A stretch of DNA of 64,000 nt, taken from NCBI GenBank assembly GCA_001566295.1, contig KQ964257.1:310001-374000 (forward strand), given 5' to 3'. The DNA comes from Microdochium bolleyi. Taxonomy: Eukaryota > Ascomycota > Sordariomycetes > Xylariales > Microdochiaceae. Under the pieces are notes generated by a model, which was not told the origin of the DNA, did not search any database, and worked only from the letters and a program-made list of their open reading frames with translations. Below are positions 19,914 through 29,663 of the stretch, piece after piece; the first letter of the stretch is position 1, and each line of letters starts with the position of its first letter. The position numbers were made by a program, and so were the translations under genes.

Positions 19914-21272
19914 TCAGAGAGTGCTGCCATCGACATCCGCCTCGTACCCGTCGTCCTCGTGCGCGACGGCCCTCAGCCGTGGTAGCTCCAGCGCCTCTGA
20001 CAGCGCGATCGGGATCTCCCCAGCGAGCCCGGCGGCCTGCAGCTCGCCCATGCGCAGGTGCTCGGCGTACTCGGCGGCCTCGGCCTGCGTGATCTCGACA
20101 AAATCCGAGTTGGAGGAGGAGGAGGGGGAGGAGTATGCGGCCGTCTCGTCGTCGTCGTCGTCATCGGACCAGATGGCGTCGTTGTCGTTGTCGACCGGGA
20201 AGATGGGAGGCAGGAAAGAGGGGAAGCGGTGCTCGAGGGTCTCGAGGATCCACTCGCCCGCGTCGTCGTCACTGTCGCGGACCATGCAGTACAGGGTGAG
20301 GATGGTGCTGTGCTTGATGGGGGTGGTCGGGGTGGGAGACGTGGGGGAGTTGAGCCAGGCCGAGAACATGGCCAAGGCTTCTTTCATGCGGTCCGAGACC
20401 ACCGCAATCATCATGAGCTCGAGCATCTGGTTGCTTTTGCAGACGCCGGGACCGCCCAGGTCGAGCAGGCACTGGACGACGGCGAGGTTGTCGGGGAGTC
20501 GGGCGCTATCCGCCTGTACCGCCTTCTTAAGGCAGAGGAGGACTAAGCCCTGCATCTCGGACTCTGGCATGTCGACCGAGTCCCCGACCAGGCGCCAGTG
20601 CAGGCATTCGGCCATGCCGTGCTTGGCGAGGCGGGTGGCGAACGTCAGGTTGGCGCCCGGGTCGATGTTGACCTCGGAGATGAGATATAGCAGAATGTCG
20701 TCGAGTCCATTTTTGAGCGCGATGTCAATGCAGCGGATGAGATCGTCGCTGCTAACTTCGAGCCAATGGAAGATCGAGTCGTCAACCTCGTCAATCAGGT
20801 AACGAAGTGCATCGAGGTTGTCGTGCAGGAAGCATGCGGTGAAGGGGGTCGGAGCGACAGCCATGCAGCGTGTCTTGAAGGCTTTGGGATCAACCCACGC
20901 GCACTCGTCGCCGATCTTGCGCAGAATGTCCATGGACTGTCCAGACACAATGGCCCACAGGAGGCTGGAGCCGAGCGAGTGTGTAACCTTCGGTGCAGGG
21001 TTAACACTGTCTTTTGGACCAGCATTGGCGGTGTTGCTGCTGGTAGCCGCCGCTTGATTTCCCGCAGCTGGAGCAGGCATCGGAGTTGGAGCAGGCGCTG
21101 GGGCCTGGTGTGGTCTGGTCCTTGGGACGTGAAGCTCGTTCTCACCATCTTCTGCAACATTGAGGGGCTTTGGCATTTCTGTGAGAAGTCGCGGCTCGAG
21201 GGCAGCCCAACGACTCCCACCGAGACCATTGCTGGCGTTGTTGGCGGAGGAGCTGCTGCTCTGCTGCGCCAT
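19914..21272 (-). CDS. Degenerate ankyrin-like repeat protein, acidic tail
   Basis: A single exon encodes 452 residues. The first ~95 are low complexity (Ser/Asn, then a Pro/Ala run). Residues ~97-320 contain helix pairs that read like weak ankyrin or related repeats: SLLWAIVSGQSMDILRKIGD, PFTACFLHDNLDALRYLIDE, CIDIALKNGLDDILLYLISE, NLAVVQCLLDLGGPGV. The canonical ankyrin TPLH box is missing, so this may be another helical-repeat fold. The C-terminus is acidic (WSDDDDDDETAAY) and ends DDGYEADVDGS. The gene sits on the same strand as the 2EXR cluster. I do not recognise an ortholog; a structural or protein-binding role is inference only. Confidence 0.7.
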   Translation of the reverse strand: MAQQSSSSSANNASNGLGGSRWAALEPRLLTEMPKPLNVAEDGENELHVPRTRPHQAPAPAPTPMPAPAAGNQAAATSSNTANAGPKDSVNPAPKVTHSLGSSLLWAIVSGQSMDILRKIGDECAWVDPKAFKTRCMAVAPTPFTACFLHDNLDALRYLIDEVDDSIFHWLEVSSDDLIRCIDIALKNGLDDILLYLISEVNIDPGANLTFATRLAKHGMAECLHWRLVGDSVDMPESEMQGLVLLCLKKAVQADSARLPDNLAVVQCLLDLGGPGVCKSNQMLELMMIAVVSDRMKEALAMFSAWLNSPTSPTPTTPIKHSTILTLYCMVRDSDDDAGEWILETLEHRFPSFLPPIFPVDNDNDAIWSDDDDDDETAAYSSPSSSSNSDFVEITQAEAAEYAEHLRMGELQAAGLAGEIPIALSEALELPRLRAVAHEDDGYEADVDGSTL

Positions 21273-23957
21273 GATGAAGAGAGGCTTGGTGTTCTCTCGG
21301 GGTGATTGAGGTGAGCAGGAGCGGAATCGGATTGTGTGTATGTCGCTTTATGTGGTTGTCAGAACGCCGTGTTGCTCAAGGAGTCTGATAATGTCTTGAC
21401 AGTCTGTTCTTCGTGGTGTTCTGCTTGATGATGAACAGAGAGAAGGCTCGCAGACTTCTTTTCCTGCGGTCCTTTTATCACTGTCCATGACGGTCGTGGA
21501 TGCCCCGTGGAGGAGATGCCTCGAGCGAGAGACCTCCGGCGGACGCGAACTGTCGTCCAGGCGACCTCTGGGAAAAGATTCTCCTGCGCGAACTTAGTCG
21601 CTGCTGAACTTCCTCAGGCAGCTGAAAGTGCTTCACCTGCCCGTCGCTGGCTGCAGCGTGGCTCGGAACAAGCTTGGATCGCATGTCGCTACAATGATCT
21701 TGTGGGTTGAGAAAGCCTGGAGTGGCAAGTTGGATTCCCTGACCGTTCCAGGCATCGATGATGGCGGGACACGTGTGAGCTCTCTGAGATTCCGTAGGAG
21801 TGATTATTGTGTCCACAAACCAAGCGAAGCTGAATGAACGGAATTAAACAATTCAAGCCTTCAACTAGACAGAGACAGAATGATTTGGCATTGCATGAAA
21901 GCGAAGCACGCACCATCTCTGAGTCCAGCCAGGTTTGAGCCTCTGAGTGTCAGCAAGACCAGTCAAGTGTTGATGGGCACCAAAGTCAGCCTGGCGGCAC
22001 AATCTTGGTATCGCAGAAGACGAAAACAAAGCTACAAAGGTCCCAGCAAGCATTCTCCTCATGCACGCATGAAATGAACCCTTGATAGCTATCCTCCACA
22101 GGATTCGAATAGTACTAGAAGGGCATAGCAAGCAAACCGGTGGCAGTACCCATCGTGCATAGCCTGCAAACACATTAGGTACAGCGATAACATGTTGTGT
22201 TGCGGTAATCACTGGCTGGTGAGCAGGATGACCTGCGCAGAGCATGACCGAGTCGTCCGCGGGGTGGGCCATGATACGTCTTACACCCGGGTGCTTGACT
22301 TACAGGCTCGGTGTTGTGGCAAACCGGGCAGTAATTGGCTTTGGGTTCCCGGTGCTGACACGCGAACTGAGAATTGGAGTCCCGGTCTCCATGGATTCTC
22401 GTCGGTGCTTGAAATTAAACTGGAGCTTGCGTGGTTTCTAGAGTGAAGCAAAATGCAAGGATGAAGGGCTATTGCACTTTCTCCTCTTTACTATCGGCCA
22501 ACTCCACACAGCCGTGGCAAACAAGAGAACCTGGGAGGAAATAAATATTCTCCCTGGCGACACTGGGGCAAGGCAAACATCACAATTGTTGCTGGGGCCC
22601 TCTGTCAGCCGCAGCCCAGTCCTTGCCGCCGCTTGTGAAAGAGCGCAGCAAACTCGTCCATTGTCTTGCCCTTGCCATCGGAGACGCGCCAGTACGTGGA
22701 GAAGAGTGATGTGGCTCGGCTATCAAGCTCGTGATCCGACTCTGAGACAAGCAAGTTGACAAGCAGAGGTAGCCGCCCACGACCAAGGATGCATTCCTGG
22801 AAAGATGGTGTTCCAGCTCCCAAACGAGGAAGGTACCCTTGCGTCCGGCACAGCACTCCTTGAGTCTTGACGAGGCTGCCCCGCGATGGAGGCCATCGCC
22901 AAGCCGTGGCACAAGAGGCCTGGGCCATGCCGTGCTTGATCAACAGGGGCGTCGAGAATGCAGACAAGGTTCGTGTGGAAGGTTGATAGGAGTGTCTTGC
23001 AGTTGGCGATGCTGGATATCTTGGATATGATGGCTATCGAGGGCCGTCGCTCCTCCCCAAACGAGCGAGGAGAGGCGGGTTCAAGATTCTGGGGTCGCAA
23101 TGCCCAGAGGTGCGAACCCCAAGACAGAAGCTGGTGATCGGCGGGATGCGGGGTGGCACCAGGAATATGCATGCCAAGGCTGGTGCGTGGCACTGAGCAA
23201 GGTTGCACCCGCCTGGGATTGATTGTCACCTCGAGATGCAGGTTGACGATTGCATCAGGTACAGGACGTTTCGTGAGGTGTGCATCATGCCAGTGGGAGC
23301 ATTTGGCAGGCAGTAGATGTCTTTGTTGGCGAAGCTGTGAGTGCAAAGGGGATCTGTGCTTCCAAAGGTTGGAAGGAACGGCCTCGCTTGCACTCGGCTG
23401 TCTGCTCCTTCCTCAGTCGACCACTCTTTGAATTGGTCACATCTTGCCTCATATCGCCGTCTCCGAGTCAGCTACCCAAGGTACGCGTAGGTATGCGTAG
23501 ACTCTCCAACCTTGGAGATCCCGCAGTCCAGTGTATACTGCGCCGCCCTCTGGCAATCGATCCCTGCATGCTGGCTGCCGAGCCTTTGAAGTGCCGCGTA
23601 CCTGCCTGAATAGGCTGCCCGCCTCCACCACCCCCACCCGCTCCCGCAGGTGCAGTTGCCGCCGCTCTCTCGTTCCTTCCCAATGCTCCCCATGGCATCA
23701 TCTCAGGGTCTCCTCGAGTCACCAGCGCCTGTGATCACCACCTGCGCGCTTGGCCTGCCCGGCCGTGCGATGATCCCCAGGTGCCGGGCGCAAAAACCCG
23801 CCTCTGTCGATCTCAGGCACCATTACTCAGTCATGCCGTGTCTACTTAAAGTCGACGACGTGCCCTCCTCCACAAACGCCACTTCTCCTGCTCCCAGCCA
23901 GCCAGGCATCTCGTGACTGCTCCAGCTGCCCACCTCGACTCTGCCCGTCTGCCCATC
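21273..23957. other. Intergenic region upstream of the carboxypeptidase
   Basis: This contains divergent promoters. A minus-strand frame at 22605-22967 ends in a protein-like stretch (LPLLVNLLVSESDHELDSRA, TMDEFAALFHKRRQG) but has no clear start or family; see the findings. A TATA-like TACTTAAAG lies ~110 bp upstream of the carboxypeptidase start. The second copy of the 14-mer AAGGTACGCGTAGG is at 23478. I see no other gene. Confidence 0.4.
23478..23491. repeat. Recurring 14-mer AAGGTACGCGTAGG, copy B
   Basis: Identical to 19089-19102. It is followed directly by a partial second unit (GTATGCGTAG). It lies ~470 bp upstream of the carboxypeptidase start, so a role in that promoter is possible but unproven. 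Confidence 0.4.
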
Positions 23958-25449
23958 ATGAGACTCCTCAGCACCCTCCTGCTGGCCGCGCCCCTCGCCG
24001 CCGCCGCCCTCCTCCAGGACCGCAACGGCAAGGTCGTCTACGACGGCTACAAGGTCTTCCGCGTCAACGCCCCCGAAGAGGGCACCCAGGAGCTCGATGC
24101 CCAGATCGAGGCTCTCGACGGGCTTGATGTCCACCACCACGGTGATCACTTCGATGTCGCCATTCCCCCGGCCAGCCTCGATGCCTTCAAGGCTCTCAAC
24201 CTTGACGCCACCGTCCTCTCGGAGGACCTCGGTGCTCTCATCGCCGGCGAGGGCGAGCTCGCCGAGTACGAGTGTAAGACCAACCCGAAATGCGCCTCTG
24301 CTGCTGCTCCTCAGACTCTAACACAACATGAACAGCCCCTGACGCTTCCATGAGAGTCGCCAGCGAGGGCGAAGTCAGCGTGGCTGCGCTTCCCAGCCTC
24401 ACGTGGTTCAACTCGTACCACGCCTACGCGGACCACTTGACCTTCCTCCGCGACCTGCAGGGCGCCTTCCCCTCCAACTCGGAGATCATCACGGCCGGCA
24501 CGTCGTTCGAGGGCCGCCCCATCACCGGCATCCACCTCTGGGGCAGCGGTGGCAAGGATTCCAAGCCTGCCGTCTACTTCAACGGCAACGTCCACGCCCG
24601 CGAGTGGATCACCTCCAAAGTCGTCGAGTACCTCGCCTACAAGCTCGTCACCAACTACAACAACGACACTGCTGTCAAGTCGGTCCTCGACAAGTACGAC
24701 TTCTACATCCTGCCCATCGTGAACCCTGATGGTAAGCAACTTGATCCGAGTACATCCGAGTACACATCGCGCCGAGGGGCAGATCACTGACCCAACGTCT
24801 CACAGGCTTTGTGTACACCCAGTCTACCAACCGCCTGTGGCGCAAGAACCGCCAAACCCGCAGCGGCACCTCCGCTGTCGGCACTGACGTCAACCGCAAC
24901 TGGCCCTGGCAGTGGACTGGCTCGGGATCGTCTACCAGCCCCTCCTCGGAGACTTACCGCGGTGCTGCTGCTGGTGACACCCCCGAGAACATTGGCATCC
25001 GCACTTTCGGTGACCGTCTGGCTGCTGGCAAGGGCGTCAAGCTCTACATTGACTGGCACAGCTACGGCCAGTACATTCTCCTGCCTTACGGCTACAGCTG
25101 CTCGGCCCAGCCCAGCAACTACGCCAGGCAGCTCAGCCTCGCCCAGTCTACCGCCACTCAGATCCGCAACGCGTTCGGCAAGAGCTATACTGTGGGCGGC
25201 ACCTGCACTACCCTCTACGCCACCAACGGCGGCTCCAATGACTACATGCAGGATGTTGCCAAGACGTAAGTTTTCATCGCCGCTCATGTTTTGCATGCCG
25301 TCCACTGATCACAGCTCTCTAGTGAGCTCGCCTGGGCCTTTGAGCTCCGCGATACCGGCAGCTATGGCTTCAATCTCCCTGCCAGCCAGATCCGCGAGAG
25401 CGGTGAGGAGCAATGGCGGTCGCAGCTGTGGCTGTGGCAGAACATGTGA
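23958..25449 (+). CDS. Secreted zinc carboxypeptidase (peptidase M14A)
   Basis: Four exons (23958-24273, 24336-24731, 24806-25265, 25323-25449) give 432 residues. All introns obey GT-AG and keep the frame. The start at 23958 (CATCATGAGA) gives a signal peptide (MRLLSTLLLAAPLAAAA). Residues ~25-105 are an M14 propeptide (YKVFRVNAPEE...FDVAIPP). The catalytic domain keeps zinc ligands H192 and E195 (HAREW) and H322 (DWHSYGQ), substrate-binding NRNW (267-270) and catalytic E398 in FELRDTG. The block NPDGFVYTQSTNRLWRKNRQ is classic for A-type enzymes. It removes C-terminal, probably hydrophobic or aromatic, residues from peptides outside the cell after propeptide cleavage. It converges on the xylanase gene. 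Confidence 0.93.
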
Positions 25450-26195
25450 AATCGGGATCGTGACTCTGGGAAGCCCGAGGAGTCTTCCGCGCCGAGTTGC
25501 GAAACACCCCTCTGGCGTGCCTTAGTTGTAGTTGCTGCATACGCCATGTTGGCGAAGGCCTCGTGACCTTGCGAAAAAGGATGTGCTCAAGCCTTGTACA
25601 TATCGGAAGGATGAGACAAAGAAGGACTGGACGGTTGTCGATCAGAGTTCTGATAGCAACCAGTACATACAAACAATACATACAAGTATCACTGTGAACA
25701 TTGTATCAACATCTATGCCAGTTGTGAATGTTTAGTGTGTTGATTGACTTCCCCTTGCGATATCTTTGCGGTACCATGAGACTATCGGTGTTGTGTTGCT
25801 ATTGTTAGCAATGCTCCAACTGGGCCTTGTTGTGATGTCGAGTGTGTGCTCGCTGTCGTTTCCCAAGCATCTGGGCTTGGAGGGACCACTACTTGTCATA
25901 GGTTGGGGATCTCTACCACTCTTCTCTTTTGTTCTGGTTATCGTGGAAAACGGCGTCCTGATCTAGTGTCACAATGTATGCGAAGTGGCATTTGAAAAAT
26001 ATGTACTTGTGAAGTAGGAGGCGGCACTATATCGTTGTCCCTTGTCCTCGCCCTTTTCACTTGACTGGCTCACTCGCTTCTGTGGCAAGGCTCTCCTCTA
26101 TCTCCAACCAAGTCCGGTAACCGGGCTCAACAACACCTCTGACCGTATTCCCGTTGCGATACCCCGAACCCCAAATCGCCACTAGAGCTACCCTT
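25450..26195. other. Convergent 3' region between two secreted-enzyme genes
   Basis: Holds the 3' UTRs of the carboxypeptidase and xylanase genes. It is AT-richer than both genes. A 66-codon hydrophobic frame at 25766-25966 has no support beyond being open. Nothing else is seen. Confidence 0.45.
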
Positions 26196-27449
26196 TTACA
26201 AGCACTGCGAATACCACTGGTTCTGCGCCTTGCATGACGATCCGGAGGCGCACGTCTTGCAGCCCTGGAACCCTTGCCCTCCGCACTGGTCCCACTTCTT
26301 GGCCACGCAGCCGGTGGGCTGGGTGTTGCCGCCGGTCGAGGTCGAGGTCACGAGCGTCGTGCTCGGGGTCGGGGTGACGACGGGGGGGACGGAGGTGCTC
26401 GACACGACGGGCGGCAGGCCCGTGGCGGCGGCGGCGAGGACGGAGCTGACGGAGAAGTAGGCGGGCTTTTTCTGCAGCTTGTCGTCCCAGAGCAGCGCGG
26501 CGCCCTCGCCGGGGAAGACGCCGGGGATCCACGAGTACTTGTCGGTGAAGTCCCAGATGGTGGTGCCGATGCACTCCTTGACGTTGAGGCACGCCTGCGT
26601 GATGCTGGCGTAGTCGTTGCCCTGCTGCGTGAGCGCGGCGCTGCTGGCGGGCAGAGACTTGTGGCGGATGTCGAGCTCCGTGTAGGCGACCTCGGACGCG
26701 CCGGCGGCGACGTACGAGTTCATGGTGCCGACCATGCTGTCGAGCGAGGGCATCGCGCCGACGATGAGATGGGCCTGCATGCCGACGCCGTCGACCTTGA
26801 CGCCCGCGGCCTTGATCTGCTTCACAATGTTGGCGGTCGCGGCCTGCTTGGGGCCGAGCTTCTCGATGTTGTAGTCGTTGTAGTAGAGCTTGGCGGCCGG
26901 GTCGGCGGCGGCGGTGGCCTTGAAGGCCACGGGGATGAAGCTGCCGCCGTTGAAGACGCGGCTGAAGACGCTGTCGCGCCACGTGCCGTCCTCGTTGAGG
27001 GCCTCGTTGACGACGTCCCAGGCGTAGCACTTGCCCTTGTAGTGGGCGACGACGTTGGCGACGTGGGCGTTGATGATGTCGGTCAGCTGGGCCTGCGTCC
27101 AGGAGCCCGAGGACACCCACTGGGGCAGCTGCGAGTGCCAGACGAGCGTGTGGCAGCGCAGCAGCATGTTGTTGCTCGCGGCAAAGTTGGCGACGACGTC
27201 GCCGTTGCTGAAGGTGAACTGGCCGCGCGAGGGCTCGGTCGACTCCCACTTCTGGCCGTTGCCGGGCGTGGTCGAGCCGAACTCGGACTTGAGGATGGAC
27301 ACGTAGGCGGCGTCGCTCAGCTCGCCGTTGTCCGTGGCCGAGCCGTAGTACATCTTGCCGGCCGCGACGGCGAGCTCGTGCAGGCTCGCGGCGTGGACGC
27401 CCGCGGCGGCCATGGCCAGGATGGCCGCGGCTGTCTGCTGGGTGCGCAT
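26196..27449 (-). CDS. GH10 endo-1,4-beta-xylanase with CBM1
   Basis: A single exon encodes 417 residues. The signal peptide is residues 1-20 (ending GVHA). GH10 covers ~22-335. The acid/base is E149 in WDVVNEALNE and the nucleophile E258 in TELDIRH; the barrel motifs LRCHTLVWHSQLP, YYNDYNIE, GVGMQAHL and TTIWDFTDKYSW are intact. A Ser/Thr/Pro linker (~343-378) leads to a C-terminal fungal CBM1 (~380-417) with six cysteines and aromatic residues W386, W412 and Y413. The enzyme cuts the beta-1,4-xylan backbone outside the cell, and CBM1 anchors it to cellulose-bound xylan. The single-exon structure is notable but in frame throughout. Two long shadow frames overlap it because of strong GC3 bias. 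Confidence 0.96.
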   Translation of the reverse strand: MRTQQTAAAILAMAAAGVHAASLHELAVAAGKMYYGSATDNGELSDAAYVSILKSEFGSTTPGNGQKWESTEPSRGQFTFSNGDVVANFAASNNMLLRCHTLVWHSQLPQWVSSGSWTQAQLTDIINAHVANVVAHYKGKCYAWDVVNEALNEDGTWRDSVFSRVFNGGSFIPVAFKATAAADPAAKLYYNDYNIEKLGPKQAATANIVKQIKAAGVKVDGVGMQAHLIVGAMPSLDSMVGTMNSYVAAGASEVAYTELDIRHKSLPASSAALTQQGNDYASITQACLNVKECIGTTIWDFTDKYSWIPGVFPGEGAALLWDDKLQKKPAYFSVSSVLAAAATGLPPVVSSTSVPPVVTPTPSTTLVTSTSTGGNTQPTGCVAKKWDQCGGQGFQGCKTCASGSSCKAQNQWYSQCL

Positions 27450-28479
27450 CGTGGTGGTAGTGGTGGTGGTGATGGAGGTTTTCCGAGGGGATGACCGGGT
27501 CTGTTGAGATCACGGAGGCTCCTTGGGAAGGCAGACAGGCAGGCAGAGACTGTGAGCTTGGCCCCTCGACATGCTGTAACACCAGGCCATCGGGGGCACT
27601 GGCCTGGTATTTATTCCCCTAGGGGTACTCTCCCGCCGTCACACTTTCACATGTGCTTTTGTTTCCCGGCCTGGGGGTCCCCCATCCCGGGCCCCTGGAT
27701 GAACTGCATACAGTACGATGCGACATATGAGCCGGAAGGTACATGAGAGGGGGCGGACACGACTGGAACCACCCAGAGACGAGGCCCAAGCATCGTGGGA
27801 CGAATGTCGATCCACCATACCTCATGGTAATTACCCCGGATCAGCGGCTCCGTTTCCTCGTTCGGGCGGCGGAATCCACTCTGGACGGGGGAAGCGCAGC
27901 GCGCAGCAGTTCCACAGTAGCATCGTGTTGTCGGCGGTTGGCGGATAAATCGTGCCAAGTCGGTCTGTCCCTGAAGTCGACCAGGCAAGGCGGGCGGCGG
28001 GCATTCAGCCGGGAGACTGGATCCCTCCCTACCCGCCGGCCGCCCTGCTTGCTTGCAATAATACCAGACAGAGGGTTGCTGCCAATGAGGCTGAAGTCCG
28101 GGTCTGGTAGCGAGATTGGCAGGCACTATAGATCGCCCTGGATGCGTAGGTGGATGCGTAGGTGGTTGCATACGCGTGCCTTGGAGGTGTCATTGGATGA
28201 TGGAGCATCTCGGCTGAGGAGAGGCAGAAGTCTGGTTAAACTAGCCCTTGTGGTGGCGGCAGCCTCCTCCGCACTCGACTCAACGGCCGGCCCGCGCGCC
28301 AAGCTCAACCAAGCCCCTCCCGGGATCCTGTGCCGCACTCGGCACTTGGGAGATCCCAGGCCCCAACCCCCGGACTCGCGGAGCCTCACTGTCCGATCCC
28401 CATTCGGCAGTTGCAACGTCAAAGGGGCAGATCAGTTCGCCTATCTAAAGTACTCAGCATACCCGCCCGAGAGCCGGCC

Positions 28480-28486
28480 GGCTAAA
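28480..28486 (+). promoter_or_regulatory. Candidate XlnR/Xyr1 site GGCTAAA
   Basis: GGCTAAA is the published core recognised by the fungal xylanase activator XlnR/Xyr1. It lies ~1.03 kb upstream of the xylanase start, on the strand opposite the gene. A second, weaker GGCTAG core (minus strand) is near 28240. A 7-mer is expected by chance every few kb, so this is only suggestive. Confidence 0.3.
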
Positions 28487-28576
28487 TCTGTTACGAGCAT
28501 ACAGGGCATTAGTCTGCAGAGGCATGAACAGGAATGAACAAGGCCTTTTGCAAGCACGGCTGCGCCTGCGAGCATG

Positions 28577-28593
28577 TTTTTTTTTTTTTTTTT
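28577..28593. repeat. Poly-T tract (17)
   Basis: A homopolymer run of 17 T in the intergenic region between the xylanase and arrestin genes. It could be a nucleosome-excluding element or the oligo-A end of a small retroposed sequence; no such element is recognisable next to it. Confidence 0.6.
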
Positions 28594-29663
28594 CTTTCAT
28601 TTCATCCCGTCATCGATTAATCGGATGACCTCCCAAGAGGGTCAACACTTGGGAAGAGTAAAGTCAAGTAACTGTGTCCTCGTAGGAATGGTGCCTTTCG
28701 TCCGACGCCACGCACACTGCCCGCTCCTCCGTGGAAGGGCCACCATACTCATTTCCTCATTCAGTCATTCTACTTGTTCTTCTTTCTCACATACTGACTG
28801 CTCTTCTCTGCTCTGCCGGCTGACCGCGCCGCCCTTCTTTTCTCTGCTAGACACCCGGCAGTTACCCGGAACCTCGCACGCTGCTGCACACGTCATTCCC
28901 AAGGCTTGATACGTTTTTCATGCCCTGAGGATCAATGTCCATAACGTTTTCACACGGGACGAGTAGCGCTGAGGTTTATTCTTCACCTCATGTGATACAA
29001 ATTAACCCAGGCTGCGTTGATGTGGAGGCTCAGCCAGTCTGTTTGATGAGTCGAAGACCGGTATACCGCCGCACACGTACGTCACACCAGAACCTGCCAT
29101 GGGTGAAATTTCCGGGTGGCCCTGGATAAACTCTGGGTAAGTGGCGGAAAGGAAACAGGAGCGGCGCGTCCTTTCGCATGGTATGGCACATTTGTTTTCA
29201 TTCTGTAAACTATGCTTCCTCAAATACAACTCGGGAGGCTCCGGGCCTGCTGCCAGCCAACTAGGTATGCGCAAATATATCAGATCGGAAAACTCCCTTT
29301 TCTACCTCCAATTCGACATGCTTCCCGTCCCGACGCCGGCCAAGTACCATAGCGCGAAGTGGTATCTCGCAGATGCAGAAATGCACAACCGTTGTGCTGT
29401 TGATGACTGACAAAAGGAAAGAAAAAGAAAAGATGGAAGGAATGCGCCTTGTGACTCCGTGCCCCGTGGTATCTACTGTCCAATATACATCCATTCATAT
29501 GTCGTGAGCCGCGCTCGCTTGTGCCCGCTCGCGTAGTCGCGAACTATGTAGATTATTGTTGTTTAAGTTCGAATTTGGTGTCTTGCCAGGTGCATTGTGC
29601 AAGCGCTGACCTGGCGCATCTGTGCGTGCTGCGTCATTCTCCCCAGCCGACCTCACCATCTTG

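Larger units (their letters stand above)
27450..29663. other. Xylanase promoter and arrestin 3' region
   Basis: Upstream of the xylanase (minus strand) are an AATAAATA box near 27607-27616, a GGGGGTCCCCC palindrome at ~27671-27681 containing a CreA-type CTGGGG, a GGCTAG core near 28240 and a GGCTAAA site at 28480. A 17-base T run lies at 28577-28593. The rest, to 29663, is AT-richer with no gene I can support. Confidence 0.45.

Noticed and set aside
26188..27582. 464-codon minus-strand frame and 406-codon plus-strand frame (26274-27494) over the xylanase
   Set aside because: Both are shadows produced by strong GC bias at third positions. They are Arg- or Gly/Val-rich with no domain, while the 26196-27449 frame is a full GH10-CBM1 protein.
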